Shown: piece after piece, positions 1 to 6,305 of the stretch
Numbering within the stretch: position 1 is the stretch's first letter
Layout of the letters: every line of letters begins with the position of its first letter
DNA from: JBAXTE01 sp038240835
GTDB taxonomy: Bacteria > Bacteroidota > Bacteroidia > Bacteroidales > WCHB1-69
Assembly: GCA_038240835.1 (NCBI GenBank)
Contig: JBBRGJ010000094.1
Span: forward strand, 1-12,654
DNA length: 12,654 bases
Direction of reading: 5' to 3'
Program-made: the position numbers and the translations under genes
Notes under the pieces: model-generated
Seen by the model: only the letters and a program-made list of their open reading frames with translations
Database searches by the model: none
Told to the model about the DNA's origin: nothing

Positions 1-312
1 ATTGGACAGTTATCAGTTAACAGTTAGCAGTGATCAGTTAACAGCGCGTCCCGAATTTCTTCAAAATTCGTGGATCTACGAAAGCGTGGATGAATACATT
101 GGACAGTTAACAGTTAGCAGTGATCAGTTAACAGCGCGTTCCGAATTTTTTTTACAAAATCTCTCCGCCGCGGCGGATTAAAATTCGGGATGCGGTCACT
201 CGTCACTTTCTACGGTCTCGCTTTGCGGTCACTCGTCACTCGTCACTCGTCACTTTCTAAGGTCTCGCTTTGCGGTCACTCGTCACTCGTCACCCGTCAC
301 TTCTTTACCGTC
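1..312. repeat. Repeat block A: direct repeats, palindromes and GTCACTCGTCAC modules
   Basis: No gene is visible here. A module with ATTGGACAGTTA at its left end and GTTAACAGCGCGT at its right occurs twice, at 1-49 and about 98-139. The first copy carries an extra 7 bp (TCAGTTA). Each copy runs into a CCGAATTT palindrome (51-70 and 141-188). From about 191 to 302 the block switches to modules of GGTCTCGCTTTGCGG followed by iterated GTCACTCGTCAC, with module starts at 214 and 261, a period of 47 bp. The block ends about 10 bp beyond the 3' end of the ATPase gene. Related sequence recurs at 5866-6420. The repeats are seen directly; that they form one mobile or amplifying family is inference. 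Confidence 0.85.
141..188. repeat. Nested palindrome, CCGAATTTT arms around a GC-rich centre
   Basis: Perfect 9-bp arms, CCGAATTTT at 141-149 and AAAATTCGG at 180-188, enclose a perfect 14-bp palindrome TCCGCCGCGGCGGA at 164-177. The GC-rich centre stands out in otherwise AT-rich DNA. A simpler version of the outer arms (CGAATTT / AAATTCG, loop of 5) lies at 52-70. This looks like the structured end or core of the repeat unit. No classical U-tract follows, so I do not call it a terminator. Confidence 0.75.
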
Positions 313-1299
313 TTATCTTTTTCCGGACATTTTCGAAATTTGTTTCAATAAGCCATCGATGGAATCCACTTCGGCTATAATTTCGTTGTGTTGAATTAGG
401 TGGTAGGTTTTGTGTTCATAACGAATAGTAAAAGGAATATTTGAAAATCCATTATTTACAAGTGCGTGAATAATCCATTTTTTTTGTAATTCGGGGGCTT
501 CTATTTCTACATTGATATTTTCTTGGGAAGAATGTTTAAAAACCCCATTTATATTATCAAACTTAAGTTCTTTACTTTGGTACACATTTTCAAAATCATC
601 GTTTAAAATAAGATCTTCAGGTGTTCCCATTTTCAAAGTCTGATCATTTTTAAAAACAAAGATATAGTTACTATAATCGATGGCTAAGTTGAGATGATGC
701 AACGAGAGTAAAATTGTTTTTCCAGATTCAAGGGCTAATTTTCTCAACAAGGTCATCAATTGAATCTGGTTGGCATAATCCAAATAAGAGGCAGGCTCAT
801 CCATAATAATAATGGGCGTTTGTTGCGTTAGCGCTCTGGCAATCAATGCTTTTTGAAATTCTCCATCGCTCAGACTATCAATTCGTTGTGCACTTTTATG
901 CGCAATCTCGGTCATTGCCATCGACTCCGAGATGATTTTGTGATCGTTTTCGTTGAGATAACCCGTAAAATCAGTGTGTGGAGTACGACCAAAAGCGACA
1001 AAATCGTAGACAGTAAGATATTCAATAAAAGGTCTTTCGGTGAGAACAATGCTAATAAGTTTTGAAAGTTCTTTTTTTGGAATTTTAGTAATTTGAGAGT
1101 TCCCAATTTTCACATCGCCTTTCAACGAAGGGATAATGCCACATAGTGTGTGAATCAAGGTAGATTTTCCAACTCCATTGGCACCAAAAATAGAGTACAC
1201 AGCCCCTTTACGTAATTGGAAATTAGTATTTTTGAGCAACACCGTTTCAGAACTACCCGAACGATATCCAATCGACAGATTTTTTACTTCTAAGATCAT
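313..1299 (-). CDS. btuD: Vitamin B12 ABC transporter, ATP-binding protein (BtuD-type)
   Basis: This is the cytoplasmic ATPase that powers import through the permease encoded just upstream. Seen in the 328-residue product: Walker A GANGVGKST (39-47), ABC signature LSDGE (143-147), Walker B with catalytic glutamate IIIMDE (163-168), D-loop region SYLD (171-174) and switch histidine in LSLHH (198-202). The Q-loop glutamine is not obvious. The matching stretch reads VLTER (85-89), a variant I associate with FecE/BtuD-type ATPases of Bacteroidota. FecE/BtuD proteins are usually about 250-270 residues, so roughly 70-80 C-terminal residues are extra. The start codon overlaps the permease stop by 4 bp (ATGA), indicating translational coupling. 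The family includes haem and siderophore importers; the B12 assignment rests on the riboswitch at the head of the operon. Repeat block A begins just past its stop. Confidence 0.88.
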   Translation of the reverse strand: MILEVKNLSIGYRSGSSETVLLKNTNFQLRKGAVYSIFGANGVGKSTLIHTLCGIIPSLKGDVKIGNSQITKIPKKELSKLISIVLTERPFIEYLTVYDFVAFGRTPHTDFTGYLNENDHKIISESMAMTEIAHKSAQRIDSLSDGEFQKALIARALTQQTPIIIMDEPASYLDYANQIQLMTLLRKLALESGKTILLSLHHLNLAIDYSNYIFVFKNDQTLKMGTPEDLILNDDFENVYQSKELKFDNINGVFKHSSQENINVEIEAPELQKKWIIHALVNNGFSNIPFTIRYEHKTYHLIQHNEIIAEVDSIDGLLKQISKMSGKR

Positions 1300-2342
1300 G
1301 CTGCTTTCAATTTTTTATTTCTACTTAAAATAATCCAAATAACAACGGGCGCTCCAAACAGCGCAGTAATGGCATTAATTGGAATGGTATCATCCAATCC
1401 TGGAAGTTTCGCAATCAAATTACAAATCAGCGCACACAACGCACCAGCAATCATCACTGCGGGCAATAATAGCGCATGATTTGCAGTTCGAAGAAGCAAT
1501 CGTGTAAGATGCGGAATAGCAATGCCAATAAATGCAATTGGGCCACAATAGGCAGTTACAACAGCTGTCAACAGGCCACTTACCAAAATAATAGACAAAC
1601 GAGCTCTTTTAATATTCAGTCCAAGATGTTGCGCCATCTTTTCGCCCAACTGCATCGTATTCAAGGTTTTAGACAACAGCAACGAAATAGAAAGTCCAAT
1701 CACGATGGCTGGCACAAAATAGATTAGATGTCGTTTGGTAACCATTCCAAAAGAGCCCATTCCCCAGATTGCAAACTGATGGATACTTTCGCTTCGACTA
1801 AAAATGTTCATAATTCCAATAAACGAACTTGCGATTGCACTAATCATAATTCCAGTGACTAACAACATGGCAGTATCACGAATATGCGAAGTGAGAGACA
1901 AAATCAACACAAGCACAATGGCAGAGCCAATCAGTGCTGCAATAATAATGGAGAGATTTTGAATTATAAAGTTAAAGTCACTAAAAGCTACTGAAGCAAG
2001 TCCAGGCATAAGCACTGCCACCGCCACTCCCAGACTAGCGCCAGAGCTAATCCCGAGCACAGAAGGTTCTGCCAGTGGATTCCGGAAATAAGTCTGTAAA
2101 ATCAATCCAGCAACAGCCAATGCAGCACCCGAAAACAGCGCTGTAATCGTCTGTGGCAAGCGACTTTCGATAATGATATTCCGCCAAACAATTGACTGAG
2201 AACTATCTCCCAAAAGTATTTTCAAAGAAGCCTGAAAAGGAATAGAGACACTACCCACCACAATATTCAACCCTAGAAAAAGAATTGTAACTGCGATTAA
2301 ACAGATAAAAATGAAAACAGATTTCTTTCGATTACTTTTCAT
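1296..2342 (-). CDS. btuC: Vitamin B12 ABC transporter, permease (BtuC/FecCD family)
   Basis: Inner-membrane channel subunit, expected to work as a homodimer with two ATPase subunits. The 348-residue length is typical of FecCD permeases, which have about ten membrane helices. Hydrophobic segments are visible at about 8-30, 65-85, 95-115, 130-150, 160-180, 205-225, 250-270, 295-312 and 322-340. Family hallmarks are RLPQTITALFSGAALAVAG (61-79) with NPLAEPSVLGISSGASLG (88-105), and GPIAFIGIAIPHLTR (267-281). This last segment is the loop and coupling-helix region that contacts the ATPase. The gene overlaps the end of btuF by 11 bp and the start of btuD by 4 bp, so the three are one tightly packed operon. 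Family membership is secure; the substrate is inferred from the upstream cobalamin riboswitch. Confidence 0.9.
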   Translation of the reverse strand: MKSNRKKSVFIFICLIAVTILFLGLNIVVGSVSIPFQASLKILLGDSSQSIVWRNIIIESRLPQTITALFSGAALAVAGLILQTYFRNPLAEPSVLGISSGASLGVAVAVLMPGLASVAFSDFNFIIQNLSIIIAALIGSAIVLVLILSLTSHIRDTAMLLVTGIMISAIASSFIGIMNIFSRSESIHQFAIWGMGSFGMVTKRHLIYFVPAIVIGLSISLLLSKTLNTMQLGEKMAQHLGLNIKRARLSIILVSGLLTAVVTAYCGPIAFIGIAIPHLTRLLLRTANHALLLPAVMIAGALCALICNLIAKLPGLDDTIPINAITALFGAPVVIWIILSRNKKLKAA

Positions 2343-3468
2343 GAGTCAATAGTTCAAAATAGACAGATTTGTATTCGGGCAACAGTTCTGGGTGGAATAT
2401 TTTTACAAAATCTTTCAGAATCACTTCTGGTTCAATAATTCCTTTTTCGTAATAGGACGATTGATAGGTATTGCACAAAATAATTTTCTTATTTTTATAC
2501 GCTTCAAAATTTTTGTACTTATCACTTTCGGTTATTAATTTCTGATAAGAGTAGCCACCGGGCGCATATTCCAGAATCACCCAATAGTCAGATGCATGGC
2601 AACGTTCGTACACTCTTTCAAACCCAATGGGTTCAGAACCAGAGAATTTCAAGTCTTGCCAAAGATATTCGCCACCTGCATCGGTGAAAAACTGAGCCAT
2701 ATAGCTGTTTAAACCGCTTACAAACCATGTATTTTGGAACATTTTTCCAGAAAAAACAGTCGGTTTCTGTTTCAAACTTTTAGCCAAGGCCGAAGCCGAT
2801 TGGTAATTCTTTTCTATCTCATTAAAAATCTGACACGCTTGGTCGTACTTATCAAAAAAAAGTGCAATAAATTTTATCCATTCGGCTCTTCCAAGCGGAG
2901 ATTCTTCCATATAGCTAGAGCAATAGGCAATTGGGACACCCGTTTGAATTATTTTATCGTATTTACTCTCTTTAAATGGAGCAGCAAAAAGCACTTCAGG
3001 ATTTAATGCCATCAGCAATTCGATGTTATACGCTTCAAATGGACCTAAATCGATGGTTTTGCCACTTGCTACTTGTTGCAATACCAACGAATCTTTGATA
3101 TATTCTATTTGAGAAACTCCTGTAACATTTGACACAAGCCCTAATCGGCTAACAAATCCAATTTCTGGACTCGACAAACAAGCGACTGATTCGCAGGGAG
3201 TTCTAACAATAGTTGCGTTATAAATAGAAGAAGAATTTCGTTCATTTTTGGGAATAAAAACATAGTGAGCTAATATTTTGGTGCTATCCCAAGGATCTTT
3301 TACAAACGCCTCCTTATATCCATTCTCTTCGGAGATATAAAAGAGTTTGGCATATTTAGGAAAACTCTTTTGTGCAGGATGATCAACCTTTACAGATTGA
3401 GTACACCCAAAAATCAAAAAGATACTGGGTAGGAATAGGGTGAAACAAAATAATGTTCTTTTTTTCAT
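2332..3468 (-). CDS. btuF: Vitamin B12-binding lipoprotein of the ABC importer (BtuF-like)
   Basis: First gene of the importer operon; probably the periplasmic lipid-anchored protein that hands cobalamin to the permease. The 378-residue product starts with a lipoprotein signal, MKKRTLFCFT followed by a hydrophobic core and lipobox IFGC, giving a predicted lipidated Cys22. The body resembles class III (BtuF/FhuD-type) binding proteins: an N-lobe segment ending around SRLGLVSNVTGVSQ, then ELLMALNPEVLFAA and the TGVPIAYCSSYMEESPLGRAEW stretch that precedes the long linker helix. The C-lobe contains FVSGLNSYMAQFFTDAGGEY. It is somewhat longer than typical BtuF. Start chosen at 3468 because it gives the complete lipoprotein signal; upstream DNA is A-rich with no Shine-Dalgarno, as usual in Bacteroidota. 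Ligand specificity follows from the riboswitch 90 bp upstream. Iron-siderophore binding is the alternative on sequence alone. Confidence 0.85.
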   Translation of the reverse strand: MKKRTLFCFTLFLPSIFLIFGCTQSVKVDHPAQKSFPKYAKLFYISEENGYKEAFVKDPWDSTKILAHYVFIPKNERNSSSIYNATIVRTPCESVACLSSPEIGFVSRLGLVSNVTGVSQIEYIKDSLVLQQVASGKTIDLGPFEAYNIELLMALNPEVLFAAPFKESKYDKIIQTGVPIAYCSSYMEESPLGRAEWIKFIALFFDKYDQACQIFNEIEKNYQSASALAKSLKQKPTVFSGKMFQNTWFVSGLNSYMAQFFTDAGGEYLWQDLKFSGSEPIGFERVYERCHASDYWVILEYAPGGYSYQKLITESDKYKNFEAYKNKKIILCNTYQSSYYEKGIIEPEVILKDFVKIFHPELLPEYKSVYFELLTHEK

Positions 3469-3482
3469 CTTTTTTTAAATTT

Positions 3483-3502
3483 GACTTTTGTTCCCGAAAG
3501 TC
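3483..3502 (-). promoter_or_regulatory. Hairpin just before the btuF start, candidate expression platform
   Basis: On the minus strand GACTTT pairs with AAAGTC around an 8-nt loop, ending 14 nt before the btuF ATG. Another self-complementary element (CAACCA-T-TGGTTG) lies at about 3532-3544, between this hairpin and the riboswitch core. No U-run follows either hairpin. A translational switch, rather than transcription termination, is therefore the simpler reading, but this is inference. Confidence 0.4.
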
Positions 3503-3557
3503 GATATTAATAATACAATTACCAGTTATCCAACCATTGGTTGAATTTCTTTTCGAC

Positions 3558-3706
3558 AAAGGCAGGTCTTCTGGCTCACTCCTATTTTCTTTCGCCTTCC
3601 CATGCATAAAGTGTGCATTAGTGGCATCCGAAAGAACGTAACAGAGCTTACAGCTGCGGGTACAGCTCCGGAATTTAACCGGATTCCCTATTGTAAATCC
3701 ATCAAT
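3558..3706 (-). ncRNA. Cobalamin (adenosylcobalamin-type) riboswitch
   Basis: Read on the minus strand, the leader of the importer operon contains the conserved cobalamin-riboswitch blocks in the right order. These are AATAGGGAATCCGG (end of 3677-3693), GGAGCTGTACCCGCAGCTGT (3650-3669, including CCCGCAGCTGTAAGC), GATGCCACT (about 3619-3627), GGGAAGGCG (about 3593-3601) and the B12 box AGCCAGAAGACCTGCC (3561-3576). These match the family consensus known from btuB leaders. The outer closing stem could reach up to about 3760, so the 5' limit is approximate. The switch lies 90 nt upstream of btuF and no other gene can be its target. In the presence of cobalamin it is expected to reduce expression of the importer. 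Confidence 0.95.
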
Positions 3707-3769
3707 TTTGAACTATTTATCGATGAACTTATTATGGTCGGCGTTGAAAACCGACTACCGTTATCGATG

Positions 3770-3777
3770 CAAATGTA
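3770..3777 (-). promoter_or_regulatory. Candidate -7 promoter element for the btu operon
   Basis: The minus strand reads TACATTTG, an exact match to the Bacteroidota -7 consensus TAnnTTTG. Transcription would start near 3763-3765, giving a leader that contains the full riboswitch. I could not see a good TTTG at the usual -33 spacing. The 9-bp sequence TTATCGATG occurs at 3761-3769 and again at 3718-3726. Confidence 0.5.
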
Positions 3778-4039
3778 CAAAAAAATTGGCTTTACTATCA
3801 TCTGTTTGGGAAAACAAATGCAAATTACAGATAATGATTTAACAGACACATTTTAATGAAGTTCTACAAAGTGATATCACAATAAAAATAAGATAAATAT
3901 TTTATCTAAATTCTGTTATTATATTTTTTTTGAACAATTCATTTTACACCCTAAATCTGTAAGAAAAACATCAATATAACAAGGTTTTGCTAAAAAGGTA
4001 AAACCCAATTTACTTCGAAAGTTTTTCTTTTTTAGTGTC

Positions 4040-4061
4040 ACTTTTGTCTTGACACAAAAGT
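4040..4061. repeat. Perfect 8-bp hairpin in the intergenic element
   Basis: ACTTTTGT at 4040-4047 and ACAAAAGT at 4054-4061 are perfect arms around the loop CTTGAC. The sequence over the loop, GTCTTGAC (4047-4054), is the exact reverse complement of GTCAAGAC at 4071-4078, so an alternative pairing is possible. No U-tract follows on either strand. Confidence 0.7.
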
Positions 4062-4081
4062 AACCAAAAAGTCAAGACTTC

Positions 4082-4249
4082 GCCAAAAAAGCTAAAAAAG
4101 AGATAATTTTCCGGCGCGAGACAAGTCAAGGGCTTCACTGAAGCAATTTTGTTCACATGACGGATTTTTCGGATTTGGACCTATTTACTTCATCTCACCC
4201 GCCTCGCTTCATCCGTAAAATCATCTCTTTTTCTTAACGCTTTTTTGAC
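4082..4249. repeat. Element bounded by about 30-bp imperfect inverted repeats
   Basis: The left arm (4082-4110) carries GCCAAAAAAGCT then AAAAAAGAGATAATTTT. The right arm (4217-4249), read in reverse complement, carries GTCAAAAAAGCG, a 4-5 bp insertion, then AAAAAGAGATGATTTT. The arms flank about 106 bp containing a GCTTCA-C-TGAAGC palindrome (4132-4144). The enclosed DNA has no ORF of useful length. The arrangement suggests a non-autonomous mobile element or an expressed structured RNA; neither is shown. Confidence 0.65.
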
Positions 4250-4514
4250 AAGGTCGGCCGAAGATAGCAATGTTCATACTGTCCTTCAGTTCGTAGTGAA
4301 AAATCTTTCAGACTTGGAATGCGTAAATTTTATCAAAAACCCTTTAAAACCCCTACGCACCAGACAAACTTCGCTCCTATAATTGGCTTCACCGAACTTC
4401 GGTTCATGAGAATTGGGCTGATTCATCAGACCAGCGACAAAGGTTGCTCAAATTGGCTCCGTCGTCCATCAGTTCCTGCGAGTTAGTGTAATTAGTGGTT
4501 GAAGATCTTTTTTA

Positions 4515-4525
4515 CGCGCTTCGCG
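4515..4525. repeat. CGCG-CTT-CGCG mini-hairpin between T and A runs
   Basis: A tight GC palindrome sits between a T-run (4508-4513) and an A-run (4527-4530), so it can form a longer hairpin on either strand. It contains GCTTCGC, the complement of the very stable GCGAAGC mini-hairpin that also recurs in repeat block B. It is the last structured piece before the porin gene. Confidence 0.6.
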
Positions 4526-4623
4526 CAAAAGTTGACGTGTATTTGTGGCTTTAATTTCACAAAATTGGAATTTATCGAGTTTTAAAAAATCATTTATAAT
4601 TTCAGATTATCTCTTTTTTTTCA

Positions 4624-4631
4624 TACTTTTG
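4624..4631 (+). promoter_or_regulatory. Candidate -7 promoter element for the porin gene
   Basis: TACTTTTG matches the Bacteroidota -7 consensus TAnnTTTG. It ends only 4 bp before the ATG at 4636, so a transcript starting from it would be leaderless or nearly so. The region upstream is T-rich without a clear TTTG at the expected -33 spacing. Confidence 0.4.
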
Positions 4632-4635
4632 TCGG

Positions 4636-5862
4636 ATGAAAAAGACCTTTTTGCTAATATTTTCGATCTTCATCATCCTCACGACCATCAGTGGCTCGCC
4701 GTTAGATTCGTTAAAATCAAAACTAACCTTCAAAGGGTTTATTAAAACAGATGCCATATTTGACTCACGACAAATAACTTCGGCCCGAGAGAGTTTTGTT
4801 TTAATGTATGCAAAAAAACCTTTTTTAGACAAAAACGGAGCGGATATTTATGCAAATCCTCAGTATAACCAATTTGCAACCAGCAGCCGATTAATCGTCT
4901 CTATCGACACACTTCGTTTTCGCAACTTTTTTGCAACATCGCTTATCGAAACAGATTTTACAGGAGCCAGTGATCCAACCAACAGTGGATTACGGCTCAG
5001 GCATGCTTATGTAAAATTAGAAAATCAACATCACTCTTTGTTAGTGGGACAGTATTGGCATCCGTTGGTTGCCCCTGAAGTTTTTCCCGATATGCTCTCC
5101 TTAAATCTTGGAAACCCCATCAAAAGCGCCATGCGAGCACCTCAGGTTCGATACCAATATCGGTTAAAATCATTTGAATTTGTGGGAGTTGCATCCATGC
5201 ATCGCGACAATTCGTCCATCGGTCCAATGGGTTCAACCCCAGATTATTTAACAAATCAGGTAATTCCCTCGTTGGATTTTCAAACCATCTATCGTGGAAA
5301 CAAATGGCTGATAGGTGCTAGTGGCGATTACAAACGTCTCTCTATGAGTGTAAAAACGGATAGCAACTACAAAGTAAGTGAATACGTTTCTGGTCTAACA
5401 GCTCATCTGTTTGGGAAAATTGATTTTAATAAATTCTCCATCAAAGCACAATATATTTGGGGCGAAAACTTATTTGACCAAGCAATGCTCGGAGGAGTTG
5501 GAGTTACCGCCATAGATATAATCACCGGAGAGCGTTCCTATGCTCCCATTGCCCAACAATCGATGTGGGTAAGTATTGCCACAAAATTCAAAAAGCTAAA
5601 TGCATCCCTATTTATAGGAGCCGCTCAAAATTTAGGTTCCCAAAAAACGTTTGTGGGTTCAATCTACGCCAGAGGTTCGGACATCGGCTATTTATATCGC
5701 ATAGCACCCCAAATATCTTACAAAGTTGGAAAAATTACGATTATTTCTGAAACCGAATACACCAGCGCAGCTTTTGGGACTCCAGACCAAAAAGGGATTG
5801 TCAAAAACACAAAAGAGACAGGAGTTCTAAGAGAAAACATAGCTGTGTTGTTTTTGTTTTGA
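4636..5862 (+). CDS. Outer-membrane beta-barrel protein, DcaP-like porin
   Basis: Probable outer-membrane diffusion channel. The 408-residue product begins with a signal peptide (MKKTFLLIFSIFIILTTISG, cleavage near 20). It continues as alternating polar/hydrophobic strands typical of a beta barrel and ends in phenylalanine (LFLF), the usual last residue of such barrels. Segments resembling DcaP-type porins are LTFKGFIKTDAIFDSRQ near the mature N-terminus, SRLIVSIDT, and LRLRHAYVKLENQHHSLLVG followed by QYWHPL (about 129-154). No TonB box or plug domain is visible, so it is not a BtuB-type receptor despite the B12 operon next door. The start at 4636 is needed for the signal peptide; the next Met (residue 56) would remove it. 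It is transcribed divergently from the btu operon and the substrate cannot be told from sequence. Repeat block B begins 4 bp after its stop. Confidence 0.65.
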   Translation: MKKTFLLIFSIFIILTTISGSPLDSLKSKLTFKGFIKTDAIFDSRQITSARESFVLMYAKKPFLDKNGADIYANPQYNQFATSSRLIVSIDTLRFRNFFATSLIETDFTGASDPTNSGLRLRHAYVKLENQHHSLLVGQYWHPLVAPEVFPDMLSLNLGNPIKSAMRAPQVRYQYRLKSFEFVGVASMHRDNSSIGPMGSTPDYLTNQVIPSLDFQTIYRGNKWLIGASGDYKRLSMSVKTDSNYKVSEYVSGLTAHLFGKIDFNKFSIKAQYIWGENLFDQAMLGGVGVTAIDIITGERSYAPIAQQSMWVSIATKFKKLNASLFIGAAQNLGSQKTFVGSIYARGSDIGYLYRIAPQISYKVGKITIISETEYTSAAFGTPDQKGIVKNTKETGVLRENIAVLFLF

Positions 5863-6008
5863 AGAAGTGACGGGTAACGAGTGACGAGTGACAGAGCGAA
5901 GCTCGACTGGGAGTCAGTTAACAGTTAACAGTGATCAGTCATCAGGAGCGAAGCTCGTATGAAGAGGTGACGGGTAACGAGTGACGAGTGACGGAGTGAA
6001 GCTAGTAT

Positions 6009-6095
6009 GAGGAAGTGGCCGAGTGACTGAGTAGCCAAGTAGCCAAGTACGCAAAGCAGGACTCGCTTCGCGTACTTGGCACTTTTCACTTCCTC
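6009..6095. repeat. Two-stage hairpin at the centre of repeat block B
   Basis: Inner arms GCCAAGTACGC (6042-6052) and GCGTACTTGGC (6070-6080) match perfectly over 11 bp around a 17-nt loop. Outer arms GAGGAAGTG (6009-6017) and CACTTCCTC (6087-6095) match perfectly over 9 bp. CTAG-like sequence extends the outer arms. This is the turning point where the repeat modules change orientation. Confidence 0.75.
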
Positions 6096-6140
6096 TAGTC
6101 TCGCTTCGCGGTTTTTTCACTTTTCACTTTTCACTTCCTC

Positions 6141-6305
6141 GGTCTCGCTTCGCGGTCACTCGTCACTCGTCACTCTGTCACTTTTCTCGGTCTCGCTTCG
6201 CGGTCACTCGTCACTCGTCACTCTGTCACTTTTCTCGGTCTCGCTTCGCGGTCACTCGTCACTCGTCACTCTGTCACTTTCCTCGGTCTCGCTTCGCGGT
6301 CACTC
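6141..6305. repeat. 48-bp tandem repeat, about 3.4 copies
   Basis: Units starting at 6141, 6189, 6237 and 6285 each begin GGTCTCGCTTCGCGG and continue with GTCACTCGTCACTCGTCAC, CTCTGTCAC and TTTTCTC (TTTCCTC in the third). The fourth unit is cut after GGTCAC at about 6303. The copies are almost identical, indicating recent expansion. There are no unique spacers, so this is not a CRISPR array. Block A has the same unit with GCTTTGCGG in place of GCTTCGCGG and a 47-bp period. Confidence 0.9.

Larger units (their letters stand above)
3790..4620. other. Long intergenic region between btu operon and porin
   Basis: About 830 bp with no convincing gene in either direction. It is AT-rich on the left (3790-4010) with weak hairpins such as AGATAA/TTATCT (3891-3907) and GGTTTT/AAAACC (about 3983-4006). 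From about 4010 to 4530 it becomes a dense series of inverted repeats, described separately. The composition resembles interspersed non-coding repeats I associate with Bacteroidota genomes, but I cannot confirm copy number from one window. Confidence 0.6.

Noticed and set aside
3602..3856. 84-codon plus-strand open frame upstream of the btu operon
   Set aside because: It lies antisense over the cobalamin riboswitch, whose conserved blocks explain the sequence constraint. The peptide resembles nothing I recognise.
4636..5862. BtuB-type TonB-dependent receptor paired with the btu operon
   Set aside because: At 408 residues it is too short, with no TonB box or plug domain. The sequence fits a DcaP-like porin better.
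6141..6305. Possible CRISPR array
   Set aside because: The units abut each other with no unique spacers and no cas genes are nearby. It is a plain tandem repeat.
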